DNA from: Hyphomicrobiales bacterium
GTDB lineage: Bacteria > Pseudomonadota > Alphaproteobacteria > Rhizobiales > Rhizobiaceae
Direction of reading: 5' to 3'
Assembly (NCBI GenBank): GCA_900470195.1
Contig: UEIJ01000005.1
Location: 62,001-126,000, forward strand
DNA: 64,000 nt
Part shown: one piece after another, positions 51,812 through 60,710 of the stretch
Position numbering within the stretch: position 1 is the first letter of the stretch
How the letters are laid out: every line of letters begins with the position of its first letter
The notes under the pieces: model-generated
Told to the model about the DNA's origin: nothing
The model's database searches: none
What the model saw: only the letters and a program-made list of their open reading frames with translations
Translations under genes and position numbers: made by a program

Positions 51812-51833
51812 AAAGGCACCCGAAGGTGCCTTT
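51812..51833 (-). terminator. terminator of the TolC gene
   Basis: AAAGGCACC-CGAA-GGTGCCTTT, a perfect 9-bp stem with a T-rich stretch on the minus-strand exit side, 25 bases after the tolC stop. Confidence 0.88.
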
Positions 51834-51857
51834 CAATTCTTATCCGAGGGCAAACGA

Positions 51858-53237
51858 TTAGCGGCCGTCTGGCGTACGCAGGCCGAACCACTTGTCCTTG
51901 ACGGCATTGTAATGTTCTTCCGGCTTGTACTCGGCAACCTGCAGCCCCATCTGGCTGGCGGTCATGCGACCGGTCGCATTCAGGAGCGCGTAGCTGGCGA
52001 CAACGACGTTGCGTTCGGATTCGACGAGAGCGATCTGCGCAGTGATGAGATCGTTCTGCGCATTCAACACGTCGAGCGTTGTGCGCTGCCCAACCTTACG
52101 TTCCTCGATGACGCCATCGAGAGCAAGCTGCGCGGCAGCAATACCGTCACGGTTTGCCTTGACCGAGGCACGGGCAGCTTCGAGCTGCGACCATGCCGCA
52201 CCGATTGCCTGACGAACCTGATCACGAACCACATCGACTTCGATGCGCGCCTGACCAAGCTGCTCCTTGGACTGGCGAACCTGTGCCGAAGTACGGCCAC
52301 CGGTATAGATGGGAATGCTTACACCAACGCCAATGGAAGCCGAATTGCCGTCGGTCTGCGAACCGCCCTCACCCGCATAAGTGTCGAGACGGCTGGCGCT
52401 TGCCGTGAGTCCGACGGAAGGAAGCAGAGCGCCTTCCTTGGCCTTTACGTTATATCCGGCGGCATTGACGGCGTACTGCGTCGCGAGAATGCCCGGATGG
52501 CCTGCAATCGCGATGGAGAATGCTTGATCCGGGGAGGCCGGCAGGTTCCTGGCAGCCGCAGCTGTTGCCAGCTTATCCGGCTGAACGCCGATCACCTGCA
52601 CATAGGTCGCTTCGGCCGACTTCACGTCGGCGCGGGCAGAATTCAGCGCCGCAACAGCGGTCGAACGGCTGGCATCTGCCTGCGCAACGTCGGTACGCGT
52701 ACCCTCACCCACGTCGAGGCGAGCGCGGGCGGCGCGGACCTGTTCATTCAGGGCAGCGAGATTGCGTTCGCGCAGAACCGCAATCTGACGCGCCTGATAG
52801 ACATCCATATAGGCGGTTACCGCCTCATAGAGTCTGTTCTGCTCTTCGTTGCGGAGATTTTCGCGCTGGGCGAAGACCTGGGTTTCTGCAGCGGCGACGT
52901 TGTTTTTGGTTTGAAATCCGTCAAACAGCATCTGGTTCAGCTCAATGCCGAACGTACCTGTCGTACGATATCCCCGGCTTGAAGGTGTTTTGCCACGCCC
53001 GACATTATAGGAGCCGGTAATCTGCGGGCGATAGCCCGACTTCGCAATGGCTACACCCTCGTCCGTAACGCGGACGCCAGCGCGGGAATAATTCAGGTTG
53101 GCATTGTTCTTGTAGGCTTTTACGAGAGCGCCGGTCAACGTCTCCGAGAACGCTGCCTGCCCCGTTAAAATGGTGCCAGACAACAATGCTGCGGCCGCTA
53201 CCAGTCCTTTGCACGTTTTGAACACCGGGTACCTCAT
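51858..53237 (-). CDS. tolC: TolC-family outer membrane channel (BepC-like)
   Basis: Outer membrane exit duct for RND pumps and type I secretion; the Brucella member is BepC. The 459-residue protein has a signal peptide (MRYPVFKTCKGLVAAAALLSG…), two repeated TolC halves, and typical coiled-coil segments such as YEAVTAYMDVYQARQIAVLRERNLAALNEQVRAARARLDVGEGTRTDVAQADAS. Length and order match the family. The 5' end has no clear ribosome site. pcm lies upstream on the same strand, the usual alphaproteobacterial pairing. Confidence 0.92.
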   Translation of the reverse strand: MRYPVFKTCKGLVAAAALLSGTILTGQAAFSETLTGALVKAYKNNANLNYSRAGVRVTDEGVAIAKSGYRPQITGSYNVGRGKTPSSRGYRTTGTFGIELNQMLFDGFQTKNNVAAAETQVFAQRENLRNEEQNRLYEAVTAYMDVYQARQIAVLRERNLAALNEQVRAARARLDVGEGTRTDVAQADASRSTAVAALNSARADVKSAEATYVQVIGVQPDKLATAAAARNLPASPDQAFSIAIAGHPGILATQYAVNAAGYNVKAKEGALLPSVGLTASASRLDTYAGEGGSQTDGNSASIGVGVSIPIYTGGRTSAQVRQSKEQLGQARIEVDVVRDQVRQAIGAAWSQLEAARASVKANRDGIAAAQLALDGVIEERKVGQRTTLDVLNAQNDLITAQIALVESERNVVVASYALLNATGRMTASQMGLQVAEYKPEEHYNAVKDKWFGLRTPDGR

Positions 53238-53379
53238 TATAAGAACAAACGAATCCAACTATCGAACCGATTGGTTCGGGCAAATCCTAATAACCTCTAA
53301 ATTCGGTTATTTCCATTGCCCCCGCCAGAGCTTGCACAAACAAATTCCACAGCGTTGCAGAATTGTATCATCCGCTAAA

Positions 53380-54048
53380 TTAAAACTCGAACTGCGGAAT
53401 CCGTTCGAAGCCTGGTAGCGGACGAACCGCAGTGTTGAACACACCGCGTCCCGATGCAACACCATTTTCTTTAACGTAAATCCGCGCAACTCCCGCATTC
53501 CCGCGGCCTTCAACGGCAACGAGGCGTCCACCGTCCTTCAACTGGCCGAGAAGCGCATCGGGAATGAAATCGACGGCGCCTTCAATGACAATCACGTCGT
53601 AAGGTGCTTCCGAGGGATAGCCTGCCTGCAGTTCACCTGAAACGATCACAACATTGTCATAGCCCAGTTCCGAAAGACGTGCGGTCGCAGCAGCCGACAA
53701 TACGGAATCATTTTCCAGGCCGATAACCGATCCTGCCAGCTTCGAAAGGATTGCTGAGGAATATCCGGTGCCGCAACCGACATCGAGAACGACGTCCGTG
53801 TTCTTGATGCGCGCGAGCTGCACGAGCTTGGCGAAAGGCGAAGGCTCCATCAGGTAGCGAGGCTCCTTGCCTTCGCTTTCGAGAAGCTGGTCTTCGTCGA
53901 TATAGGCAAGGACCTGACGGGCCGCTGGAACGAACGCCTCACGCGGGACGGTCAGGAAAGCATCGATAACTGCCAGATCGGTCACGTCCGTCGTGCGTAT
54001 CTGATTGTCGACCATCTTTGTGCGAAGATCCTGGAAATCGGCTGCCAT
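53380..54048 (-). CDS. pcm: protein-L-isoaspartate O-methyltransferase
   Basis: Repairs isoaspartyl damage by SAM-dependent methylation. The 222-residue enzyme carries MVDNQIRTTDVTD, the family segment PREAFVPAARQVLAY, the SAM loop VLDVGCGTGYSSAILSKLAG and post-II DVIVIEGAVDFIP. An AAGGAAGG site precedes the ATG. It lies upstream of tolC with a 142-base gap. Confidence 0.93.
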   Translation of the reverse strand: MAADFQDLRTKMVDNQIRTTDVTDLAVIDAFLTVPREAFVPAARQVLAYIDEDQLLESEGKEPRYLMEPSPFAKLVQLARIKNTDVVLDVGCGTGYSSAILSKLAGSVIGLENDSVLSAAATARLSELGYDNVVIVSGELQAGYPSEAPYDVIVIEGAVDFIPDALLGQLKDGGRLVAVEGRGNAGVARIYVKENGVASGRGVFNTAVRPLPGFERIPQFEF

Positions 54049-54410
54049 AGCCCTAAACCCTTCCTTGTCGCGGAATGCGATGTTTCATGCCATTGGAGCG
54101 CCCTGCATACTGACGGAGCACCATAAACGAGATTTGCCGTTGATGTGGCAAAAATCGCGGGTCCAGTCAATGAAACACAGCATTTGCGGCATTTATGCTC
54201 ACTGTTACCGGTATCAGAGCTGCAGGCATTCATCGGCGCACCGGGGCCACCTTATATTGCTGCTCTGCACATCGGGATATGAAAATGCCGGAAAGCCTTC
54301 CGCTCCCCGGCATCTGTCCTTGACATACAGCCTGCCCGAAACCGCATCATGCTTTCCGGAACGGGCTCTATCGTTTACAGCGCTTTGAGACAAGCGCCCC
54401 TGAAATCACA
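54049..54410. other. intergenic region between HMA protein and pcm
   Basis: About 360 bases with no supported gene. The pcm promoter region lies at the left. An imperfect ATGCCGG…CCGGCAT dyad lies at about 54290-54313. Confidence 0.45.
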
Positions 54411-54608
54411 TTATTGAGCGTTCGACGCTGGAAAGCCGGCGGCTGCCAGAGCAGAAAGCACGGCGGCTTGCGAAGCATTGCCGCCGAATCCGACTTCCTT
54501 CTTTTCGAGGTCGATTTCGATTGGCGCCGTCGCATCGAGCTTGCGCAAGGCGGAAGTAACGCTATCGGCGCAACCGCCGCATTTCATCTTGGGGATGGAA
54601 AACTTCAT
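54411..54608 (-). CDS. heavy-metal-associated (HMA) domain protein
   Basis: A 65-residue copper-chaperone-like protein, one HMA domain: MKFSIPKMKCGGCADSVTSALRKLD with the metal-binding CGGC at residues 10-13, then ASQAAVLSALAAAGFPA. It resembles CopZ/Atx1 proteins. A longer frame to 54686 exists, but its extra N-terminus has no family match and AGGAG lies before this ATG. No copper ATPase is beside it. Confidence 0.86.
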   Translation of the reverse strand: MKFSIPKMKCGGCADSVTSALRKLDATAPIEIDLEKKEVGFGGNASQAAVLSALAAAGFPASNAQ

Positions 54609-54693
54609 CAAATCAGTCACTCCTTCTAGGGATGGCCATAAGATGGAGCTTCCCATCGTGGTAAGGTCAAGGGCCTTTTTTGCCATTTCTCAT

Positions 54694-55338
54694 TCAAGGC
54701 GCCTCGCAAGCCTCCGGCACGCTTTTTTCCAATTCCAGCGGCGACTTGGTCAGAGAGCCCGTCATGATCTGCATGGGCTTGAATGGTGGTTCTTCCTGCA
54801 TACCGGGATTGGTAAGATGGATCGTATAGCAGCCAGTAAAAACTTCCTTCTTGCCATCTGCCGTTTCCGCTTCGATGGCGAGGGGCTGACTCCAATATAT
54901 CTGGCCCGCACCCGGATCCGGCTCGGTCTTGCGCAGTGCGACCTTCACACTTTTGGTGTTTTCATAGCCTTTCACGAAAGTCTTGAAGTCCGGCTCCCGT
55001 CCCTCTTCGGAATAATAGCCATAGGCCCGTGCATATTCCTTGCGATTGATTGCATTGTAATAGGATTCGATAAGTGCCTGGGGCGTGGAACGATCATCGC
55101 GATAGTCTGGAACCGTCACACCTCCGGCGGCATCCTGCGTCTGTTCGGAAGGCTTGGTTTCCTGAACTGGCTCGGAAGCATTGTCGTGCTTTTCCTGCAC
55201 GTTCCTCGGCGTTTCTTCAGGTGCGGCCTTTTGCGGATTTTGCGCCAAGGCAACTCCGGCTGAAAAGCCAGCTACCCCTGCGCCCAGAAGGCCGATTACT
55301 GCAGCCAGCATCAGAGGTTTCATCCGGTCATTCGACAT
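54694..55338 (-). CDS. exported hypothetical protein
   Basis: A 214-residue protein of unknown function. An N-terminal hydrophobic signal or anchor (LMLAAVIGLLGAGVAGFSAGVALA) is followed by a charged, disordered spacer (about 35-75). The C-terminal domain starts at STPQALIESYYNAINRKEYARAYGYY, which looks like an NTF2-like or stress-type fold. Two Cys occur in the last third (GCYTIH, EACEAP). A GAGGAGAAG site fixes the start at 55338. It precedes the HMA gene on the same strand. Confidence 0.75.
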   Translation of the reverse strand: MSNDRMKPLMLAAVIGLLGAGVAGFSAGVALAQNPQKAAPEETPRNVQEKHDNASEPVQETKPSEQTQDAAGGVTVPDYRDDRSTPQALIESYYNAINRKEYARAYGYYSEEGREPDFKTFVKGYENTKSVKVALRKTEPDPGAGQIYWSQPLAIEAETADGKKEVFTGCYTIHLTNPGMQEEPPFKPMQIMTGSLTKSPLELEKSVPEACEAP

Positions 55339-55527
55339 TCGCTTCTCCTCTTCCTAGCAATTTTTTGCAGGGCGCTTCGGAGGCGCTCCCGATTTGGTGT
55401 ATTGCAGTAATGATGTTACAACACTAACTATAGTGAAAACGTGGCGATCGCGGAGGAAACTCAGCCTGTTGCGATGAGATTGGACGATTCTCCGTTCATA
55501 TGCCAGCACGATACCGGAAGAGAGAAA

Positions 55528-55908
55528 ATGGGCCGTTTCGCAGTCATGACCCTAACCGACAAAGCAGCTGATCGCGTTCGCGAGATCATCGCCTCGCGGG
55601 GTGGCGCTCTTGGTATCCGTGTGGGTGTGAAAAAAGGCGGCTGCGCCGGCATGGAATATACTATCGACCTCGTCACGGAAGCCAAGGCTGGCGACGATGT
55701 GATCGAAAAGGACGGCGCGAAGGTTTACATCGCGCCGGAGGCCGTTCTCTTCCTGCTCGGCACGCAGATGGACTTCGAGGTGACGACACTGCGCACGGGT
55801 TTCGTTTTCAACAATCCGAACCAGACATCGGCTTGCGGTTGCGGTGAGTCCGTTGAAATCAAGGCCGCTTCCCCGGAAAGCCTCCGCCAGATGCAGGGCG
55901 CAGCCTAA
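55528..55908 (+). CDS. sufA: Fe-S cluster assembly protein of the SufA/IscA (HesB) family
   Basis: A 126-residue A-type Fe-S carrier. The three ligand cysteines are in KKGGCAGMEY and TSACGCGES. The start at 55528 gives the usual MGRFAVMTLTDKAADRVREII; in-frame codons upstream show no match. It stands 4.4 kb from the rest of the suf operon (60291 onward) on the opposite strand. The 24-base gap to the TfoX-like gene suggests co-transcription. Confidence 0.88.
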   Translation: MGRFAVMTLTDKAADRVREIIASRGGALGIRVGVKKGGCAGMEYTIDLVTEAKAGDDVIEKDGAKVYIAPEAVLFLLGTQMDFEVTTLRTGFVFNNPNQTSACGCGESVEIKAASPESLRQMQGAA

Positions 55909-55932
55909 TTCAAGCACAAGGTCCGTCAACAA

Positions 55933-56304
55933 ATGGATGACGAAGCTCTTCGCGATCTGCTGCAGGACTTCGGCCCCATCAGCATACGCCGAATGTTCGG
56001 CGGCAAGGGCATTTATCACCAGGGCCTGATCTTTGCGCTTGTCGTGCGGGACGAGCTGCTGTTCAAGGCCGACGAAATAACCATTCCTGAATTTATCGAC
56101 GCTGGTGCGACCCAATGGACCTATGAAGGCCGCAAAGGTGGCGATCCGGTCGCCATGCCTTACTGGAGCGTGCCGAGCCAAGCTTTCGATGATCCTGAAG
56201 TGATGACGCGCTGGGCACGCCTTGCTTATGATGCTGCCCTGCGAAGCGGGAAAACCAAGCCCAAAAGGAAATCGGCTGCAAAGCGTTCGCTTGCAGCCGA
56301 TTGA
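55933..56304 (+). CDS. TfoX N-terminal domain protein
   Basis: A 123-residue protein that consists of the TfoX/Sxy N-terminal domain only (LLQDFGPISIRRMFGGKGIYHQGLIFALVVRDELLFKAD). A basic tail with Lys/Arg follows. The C-terminal Sxy domain is absent, as in most alphaproteobacterial members, so a competence role should not be assumed. Its last codons form one side of a hairpin that may be its terminator. Confidence 0.86.
   Translation: MDDEALRDLLQDFGPISIRRMFGGKGIYHQGLIFALVVRDELLFKADEITIPEFIDAGATQWTYEGRKGGDPVAMPYWSVPSQAFDDPEVMTRWARLAYDAALRSGKTKPKRKSAAKRSLAAD
56270..56302 (+). terminator. hairpin overlapping the 3' end of the TfoX-like gene
   Basis: A perfect 11-bp stem (AATCGGCTGCA / TGCAGCCGATT) with an 11-base loop. 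Its second arm includes the last codons before the stop, and a T-rich stretch follows. It lies between convergent genes. Confidence 0.55.
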
Positions 56305-56319
56305 TCATTTCTATTTCCG

Positions 56320-57774
56320 TCAGATTCCAGTTGGAATCAGCATGAATGCCGGAATGTCGTTGCCGAAACCGACAGGTGTCGGGCCGTCATCATCACGATC
56401 ACGGCGGCGCTTCTGTTCATGCTGCGGCTTGCCGCGGCGCTCATCGTTGGAAGCGCGGATCGCATCGCGACGCTCACTGGCTTCGATGACCGGCTGCGGC
56501 TGTTCCGCAGGATCGACGATCTCCGCAGGCTTGGCCTTTGCCTTGTCTTTCGGCTTGTCCTTGCCCTTGGCGTCCTTGCCTTTGCCGCGCGCATTCTTGT
56601 TCTTGCGCGCATCGTCCGCCTCGTCGGAGGGCGGTAGGGTCGACAGATCACCGTCGAGCCATTCGATCTTTTCGCCGATCATATTCTCGATAGCGGCCAG
56701 ATATTTCGTGTCCGAAGGCGTGACGATGGTGAAGGCCTTGCCGGAACGGCCCGCGCGACCAGTACGGCCAATACGGTGGACATAATCTTCCGAATGAATC
56801 GGAACATCAAAATTGAAAACGTGGCTCACATCAGGAATATCGAGACCACGGGCCGCGACGTCGGAAGCAACCAGCAACCGCAATTTGCCATCCTTGAAGT
56901 TCGACAGCATGGTCATGCGCGCACGCTGGTCCATATCGCCATGCAGAGCGCCGGCATCGAACTCATGCCGCGTCAGTGAGCGGAAAAGCTCGGACACGTC
57001 CTTCTTGCGGTTGCAGAAGATAATCGCGTTCTTGAGCGTATCGCCTTCGGCACGGATGAGGTCACGCAGGACCGCGCGCTTGTCCCAGTCCTTTTTGCTG
57101 GATTTCACCAGACGCTGGGTCACGGTCTTGGCCGTGGATGAAGCCTTTGCAACCTCGATGCGCGTCGGGGAATGCAGGAACTGTTCCGTCAGCTTGGTGA
57201 TTTCCGGCGGCATGGTAGCCGAGAAAAACAGCGTCTGGCGCGTAAACGGGATGAGCTTGCAGATACGCTCGATGTCCGGGATGAAGCCCATGTCGAGCAT
57301 GCGATCCGCTTCATCGATAACGAGAATTTCAACACCGGTCAGGAGCAGCTTCCCACGCTCGAAATGATCGAGCAGGCGGCCGGGCGTTGCGATGAGGACA
57401 TCGGCGCCGCGTTCCAGCTTGCGCTCCTGTTCATCGAACGAAACACCGCCGATCAGCAGGGCCACATTGAGGCGCTGATTGACGCCGTACTTGGCGAAGT
57501 TTTCCTCAACCTGGGCTGCGAGCTCACGGGTTGGTTCCAGAATGAGCGTACGGGGCATGCGAGCACGAGCCCTGCCCTTTTCCAGAAGCGTCAACATCGG
57601 AAGCACGAAAGAGGCCGTCTTTCCGGTTCCCGTCTGCGCGATACCGAGAACGTCCTTGCGTTCAAGGGCTGGAGGAATGGCTCCAGCCTGAATGGGAGTG
57701 GGCGCAGTATATCCTGCCGCTTCTACAGCGGCGAGCACTTTCGGGGAAAGACCGAGTTCGGCAAATGTCGTCAA
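56320..57774 (-). CDS. DEAD-box RNA helicase, RhlE-like
   Basis: A 484-residue ATP-dependent RNA helicase. It has the Q motif (FAELGLSPKVLAAVEAAGYTAPTPIQ), motif I AQTGTGKT, Ia PTRELA, II DEAD (VIDEADRML), III SAT, and the C-terminal HRIGRTGRAGRSG. A basic, low-complexity tail (from about residue 385) is rich in Lys, Asp and Arg, typical of RhlE-type cold-shock or ribosome-assembly helicases. Convergent with the TfoX-like gene. Confidence 0.93.
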   Translation of the reverse strand: MTTFAELGLSPKVLAAVEAAGYTAPTPIQAGAIPPALERKDVLGIAQTGTGKTASFVLPMLTLLEKGRARARMPRTLILEPTRELAAQVEENFAKYGVNQRLNVALLIGGVSFDEQERKLERGADVLIATPGRLLDHFERGKLLLTGVEILVIDEADRMLDMGFIPDIERICKLIPFTRQTLFFSATMPPEITKLTEQFLHSPTRIEVAKASSTAKTVTQRLVKSSKKDWDKRAVLRDLIRAEGDTLKNAIIFCNRKKDVSELFRSLTRHEFDAGALHGDMDQRARMTMLSNFKDGKLRLLVASDVAARGLDIPDVSHVFNFDVPIHSEDYVHRIGRTGRAGRSGKAFTIVTPSDTKYLAAIENMIGEKIEWLDGDLSTLPPSDEADDARKNKNARGKGKDAKGKDKPKDKAKAKPAEIVDPAEQPQPVIEASERRDAIRASNDERRGKPQHEQKRRRDRDDDGPTPVGFGNDIPAFMLIPTGI

Positions 57775-58074
57775 TGGAGGCGCAGCTCTCTGGTTTGGAA
57801 ATGATTTCCACCCATCCTGTCATTGCAGCCGCGTCATCGGGCGCAGGAACCAAGGCAGAATAAGGCGTCTGCAACGCAATATGCGTTTTCTTGCAGCATC
57901 GCCTACGTCTACAGCGTGCAAAAGTCAACTAAAATACCATCGAAAGAGATCAAATTGCTTCAATTGTGCTGCAACACTCGAAATCAACGCCGAGCGTGAA
58001 CAAATTTATTCAAATTATCAAAAGCTAAAGGACATGCCGCGTTGCAGAAATAGCGAGCCATTTTCCTGACCGAC
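57775..58074. other. helicase upstream region
   Basis: About 300 bases between the helicase and NAD kinase genes. No supported gene. A small AACGCA-ATA-TGCGTT hairpin lies near 57874-57888, in the helicase leader. Confidence 0.45.
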
Positions 58075-58848
58075 CTAGTGCCTGAACTGTTCTGTCAGGA
58101 TGCGCTCATCCCAGGAGTGATTTCGATCAAAAAGAATGGCGACCTGGCTATTTGGCGCCTCTCTTACCGTTACCGACCTGACGGATTTGACCTCGTTGTT
58201 GTCCGCAACCGCATTGACGGGACGCTTTTCGGTTTCCAGCAGATCCATACGCACGGTCACATGCTTCGGCAACAGCGCCCCGCCCCACCGGCGTGGGCGA
58301 AACGGGCTTACAGGTGTCAGCGCCAGAAGCGGCGCCTCAAGCGGCAGAATGGGGCCTTGCGCCGACAGATTGTAGGCGGTGGAACCTGCGGGAGTCGCAA
58401 CCATCACGCCATCGCATACGAGTTCATCCAGCCGCACCTTGCCATCGATCGTTATTCTGATCTTCGCGGCCTGATAGGACTGACGGAAAAGGGAAACTTC
58501 GTTGATCGCCAAAGCTTCGAACGATTGTCCGGATTCGGTATCTGCGACCATGACAAGCGGGCGAATGGTTTCCATCTGTGCAGCCAGAATGCGCGCTGGC
58601 AGATCGTCCACGCTGAATTCGTTCATCAGAAAGCCAACCGACCCGCGGTTCATTCCGTAAATCGGCTTGCCGCTGTTCATGAAGTCGCGAAGTGCCTGCA
58701 GCATGGTTCCATCACCGCCAAGCGCGACGATGATATCGGCATCTTCGGCGGCCACATGGCCATAACGGGCAACCAATTCCTTTTGAGCGAGAAGTGATTC
58801 TTCGGTTCCTGACGACAGAAAATGAAGCGCGAGCGATTTATCTTCCAT
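58075..58848 (-). CDS. nadK: NAD kinase
   Basis: Phosphorylates NAD to NADP. The 257-residue protein has the GGDGT motif ([15 protein letters not shown]), [12 protein letters not shown], and the NAD-binding [22 protein letters not shown]. The start at 58848 gives the family N-terminus; upstream codons to 58953 do not match and no ribosome site is evident there. Single gene. Confidence 0.94.
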   Translation of the reverse strand: MEDKSLALHFLSSGTEESLLAQKELVARYGHVAAEDADIIVALGGDGTMLQALRDFMNSGKPIYGMNRGSVGFLMNEFSVDDLPARILAAQMETIRPLVMVADTESGQSFEALAINEVSLFRQSYQAAKIRITIDGKVRLDELVCDGVMVATPAGSTAYNLSAQGPILPLEAPLLALTPVSPFRPRRWGGALLPKHVTVRMDLLETEKRPVNAVADNNEVKSVRSVTVREAPNSQVAILFDRNHSWDERILTEQFRH

Positions 58849-59001
58849 ATTTTCAGTCCCGAATCCGGCCCAACTCTGACAAGTTTGCCACTGTTTCCCC
58901 AACCCGCTATTGGCTATCACATGAAAAACCCGGTTGCCATGACCTCTGGGCAATGAATTTTCGTTTTACATGTGCCGCATTTGTGCTAATCGGGCGCAAG
59001 T

Positions 59002-59077
<76 letters not shown>

Positions 59078-59285
59078 TTCCGTTTAATCGGATTGTTTGA
59101 CGATAATACGATTTTTATTTCTTTTTAGCTCGCCAACGCCAAGACGGATGACACCTGCACTATTTTTACTTTTGTTTCCATGAAATATTCATTGTTACTG
59201 AAGTTAAAAGCCTAACAAAAGGCGCAATTTAATTTTTGAATTCTCTCACAAGTAACATTATCACTTTATACTAAGATGATGTCAT

Positions 59286-60248
59286 ATGAACATAATCATT
59301 GCGACCATCACACGCAATCGACCGATCATGATTCGTCAATTGTACAAATCCATTGCATCGTTGGAGCTTCCTCAGGGACATTGCATAGACTTTCTCATAG
59401 TTGAAAATAATTCCACAAGTACATCTTTCGAGTGGCTAAACGATATACGATCTTCGCTGAAGAATAGTACAGTCGCGTACCTTCTCGAGACAAATATCGG
59501 TATATCAAGCGCACGCAATCGCGCACTCGAATATGCGCTTCAGAACCAATCCGAATTGCTTGTCTTCGTCGATGATGATGAACAGGTCGCAGCCGACTGG
59601 TTTTTGGAGCTTCTGCGCGAACAGCAGAGGCTTGACCTCGATATTGTCGGATCGCCCGTCAGACCCGTTCCGGCAAAACCCAACCTCAACCCGTGGAAAA
59701 AGCTCATTTGGTCGGGCATCGAGGCGAACAACCTCAAGGCCGAGAAGAGAGCAAGAAGGAAATGGAACGAGAATAAAGCCGACACCATCAAGATCGCCAC
59801 CGGAAGCTGGCTGGGAAGGATGGAATTCTTCCGCCGGACAGGACTGAGATTCGATTCGCGGATCGGTTTGGCAGGTGGCGAAGACTGGAACCTTTGGCTT
59901 CAGGCGAAAGAACTCGGTGCCAGGACCGGCTGGGCTCCTGATGCAATTGTTTATGAGACCGTGCCCGACTGCCGGATAAGCCTTGCTTATCATTTCCGCA
60001 GAAACAGAGCCCACAATGCGACCGAATTCGGAGCTCAGTATCGCAAAAATCCGCGGCGGGCGCTGCTACAGTTTCCGACCAAACTTCTAAGCCGCATCTG
60101 GAAGCTTTTTGCATCCATCTGCATGTTGCCGTTCATGGGCGGGCAGGCGCTCATTTCGATGGCAATGGCTCTCGGAGCGATCGTCGGCCTCATTGGAGCA
60201 CTGTTCGGAATAAGCTCGAAACACTATGTCAACACGACAGGTTTCTGA
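59286..60248 (+). CDS. family 2 glycosyltransferase
   Basis: A 320-residue GT2 enzyme. The nucleotide-binding N-terminus is IIATITRNRPIMIRQLYKSI with FLIVENNSTS. The metal-binding motif is FVDDDEQV, and an acceptor/catalytic segment is GLAGGEDWNLWLQAKELG. The C-terminus has one or two hydrophobic segments (about 275-310). It probably builds a surface polysaccharide. It lies just after tRNA-Thr behind a strongly A/T-rich 200-base leader, and its 5' part is A/T-richer than its neighbours, which suggests acquisition. No integrase or repeat is seen. Confidence 0.85.
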   Translation: MNIIIATITRNRPIMIRQLYKSIASLELPQGHCIDFLIVENNSTSTSFEWLNDIRSSLKNSTVAYLLETNIGISSARNRALEYALQNQSELLVFVDDDEQVAADWFLELLREQQRLDLDIVGSPVRPVPAKPNLNPWKKLIWSGIEANNLKAEKRARRKWNENKADTIKIATGSWLGRMEFFRRTGLRFDSRIGLAGGEDWNLWLQAKELGARTGWAPDAIVYETVPDCRISLAYHFRRNRAHNATEFGAQYRKNPRRALLQFPTKLLSRIWKLFASICMLPFMGGQALISMAMALGAIVGLIGALFGISSKHYVNTTGF

Positions 60249-60290
60249 CTTCCTTCGCCACAAAACCGTATCAGTCGACGTTCAGGCTTA

Positions 60291-60710
60291 TCAATACCAG
60301 CCGACCGCCACCTGCGCCTCTTCCGACATGCGGTCGGCGGTCCATGGCGGATCGAAAGTCATCGTGACTTCCACCATTGAAACGCCCTCAACCGCGCCGA
60401 CTGCATTTTCCACCCAGCCCGGCATTTCACCCGCCACGGGACAACCGGGCGCCGTAAGGGTCATTTCGATCTTCACGGTGCGGTCGTCTTCGATATCGAT
60501 CTTGTAAACGAGACCCAGTTCGTAGATATCGGCGGGAATTTCCGGGTCATATACCGTTTTTAGCGCAGCAATGATGTCGCCGGTCATGCGCAGGAGTTCC
60601 TCCTGCGGAATAGCCGATGCGGAAAATACCGCATTGCCTTCGGCTGTCGTCGCATCTTCGGAAGGCTTGGTGTCAGCCTGGTCCTGAACTTTATGTTCCA
60701 TGTCGGTCAT
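60291..60710 (-). CDS. sufT: SufT-type DUF59 Fe-S assembly protein
   Basis: A 139-residue MIP18/DUF59 protein that helps mature Fe-S enzymes. Family signs are IIAALKTVYDPEIPADIYELGLVYKIDI and TLTAPGCPVAGEMP with the conserved Cys, then VTMTFDPPWTADRMSEEA. Its ATG overlaps the sufS stop, so it is part of the suf operon. The first 35 residues are a variable, acidic extension. Confidence 0.92.
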   Translation of the reverse strand: MTDMEHKVQDQADTKPSEDATTAEGNAVFSASAIPQEELLRMTGDIIAALKTVYDPEIPADIYELGLVYKIDIEDDRTVKIEMTLTAPGCPVAGEMPGWVENAVGAVEGVSMVEVTMTFDPPWTADRMSEEAQVAVGWY

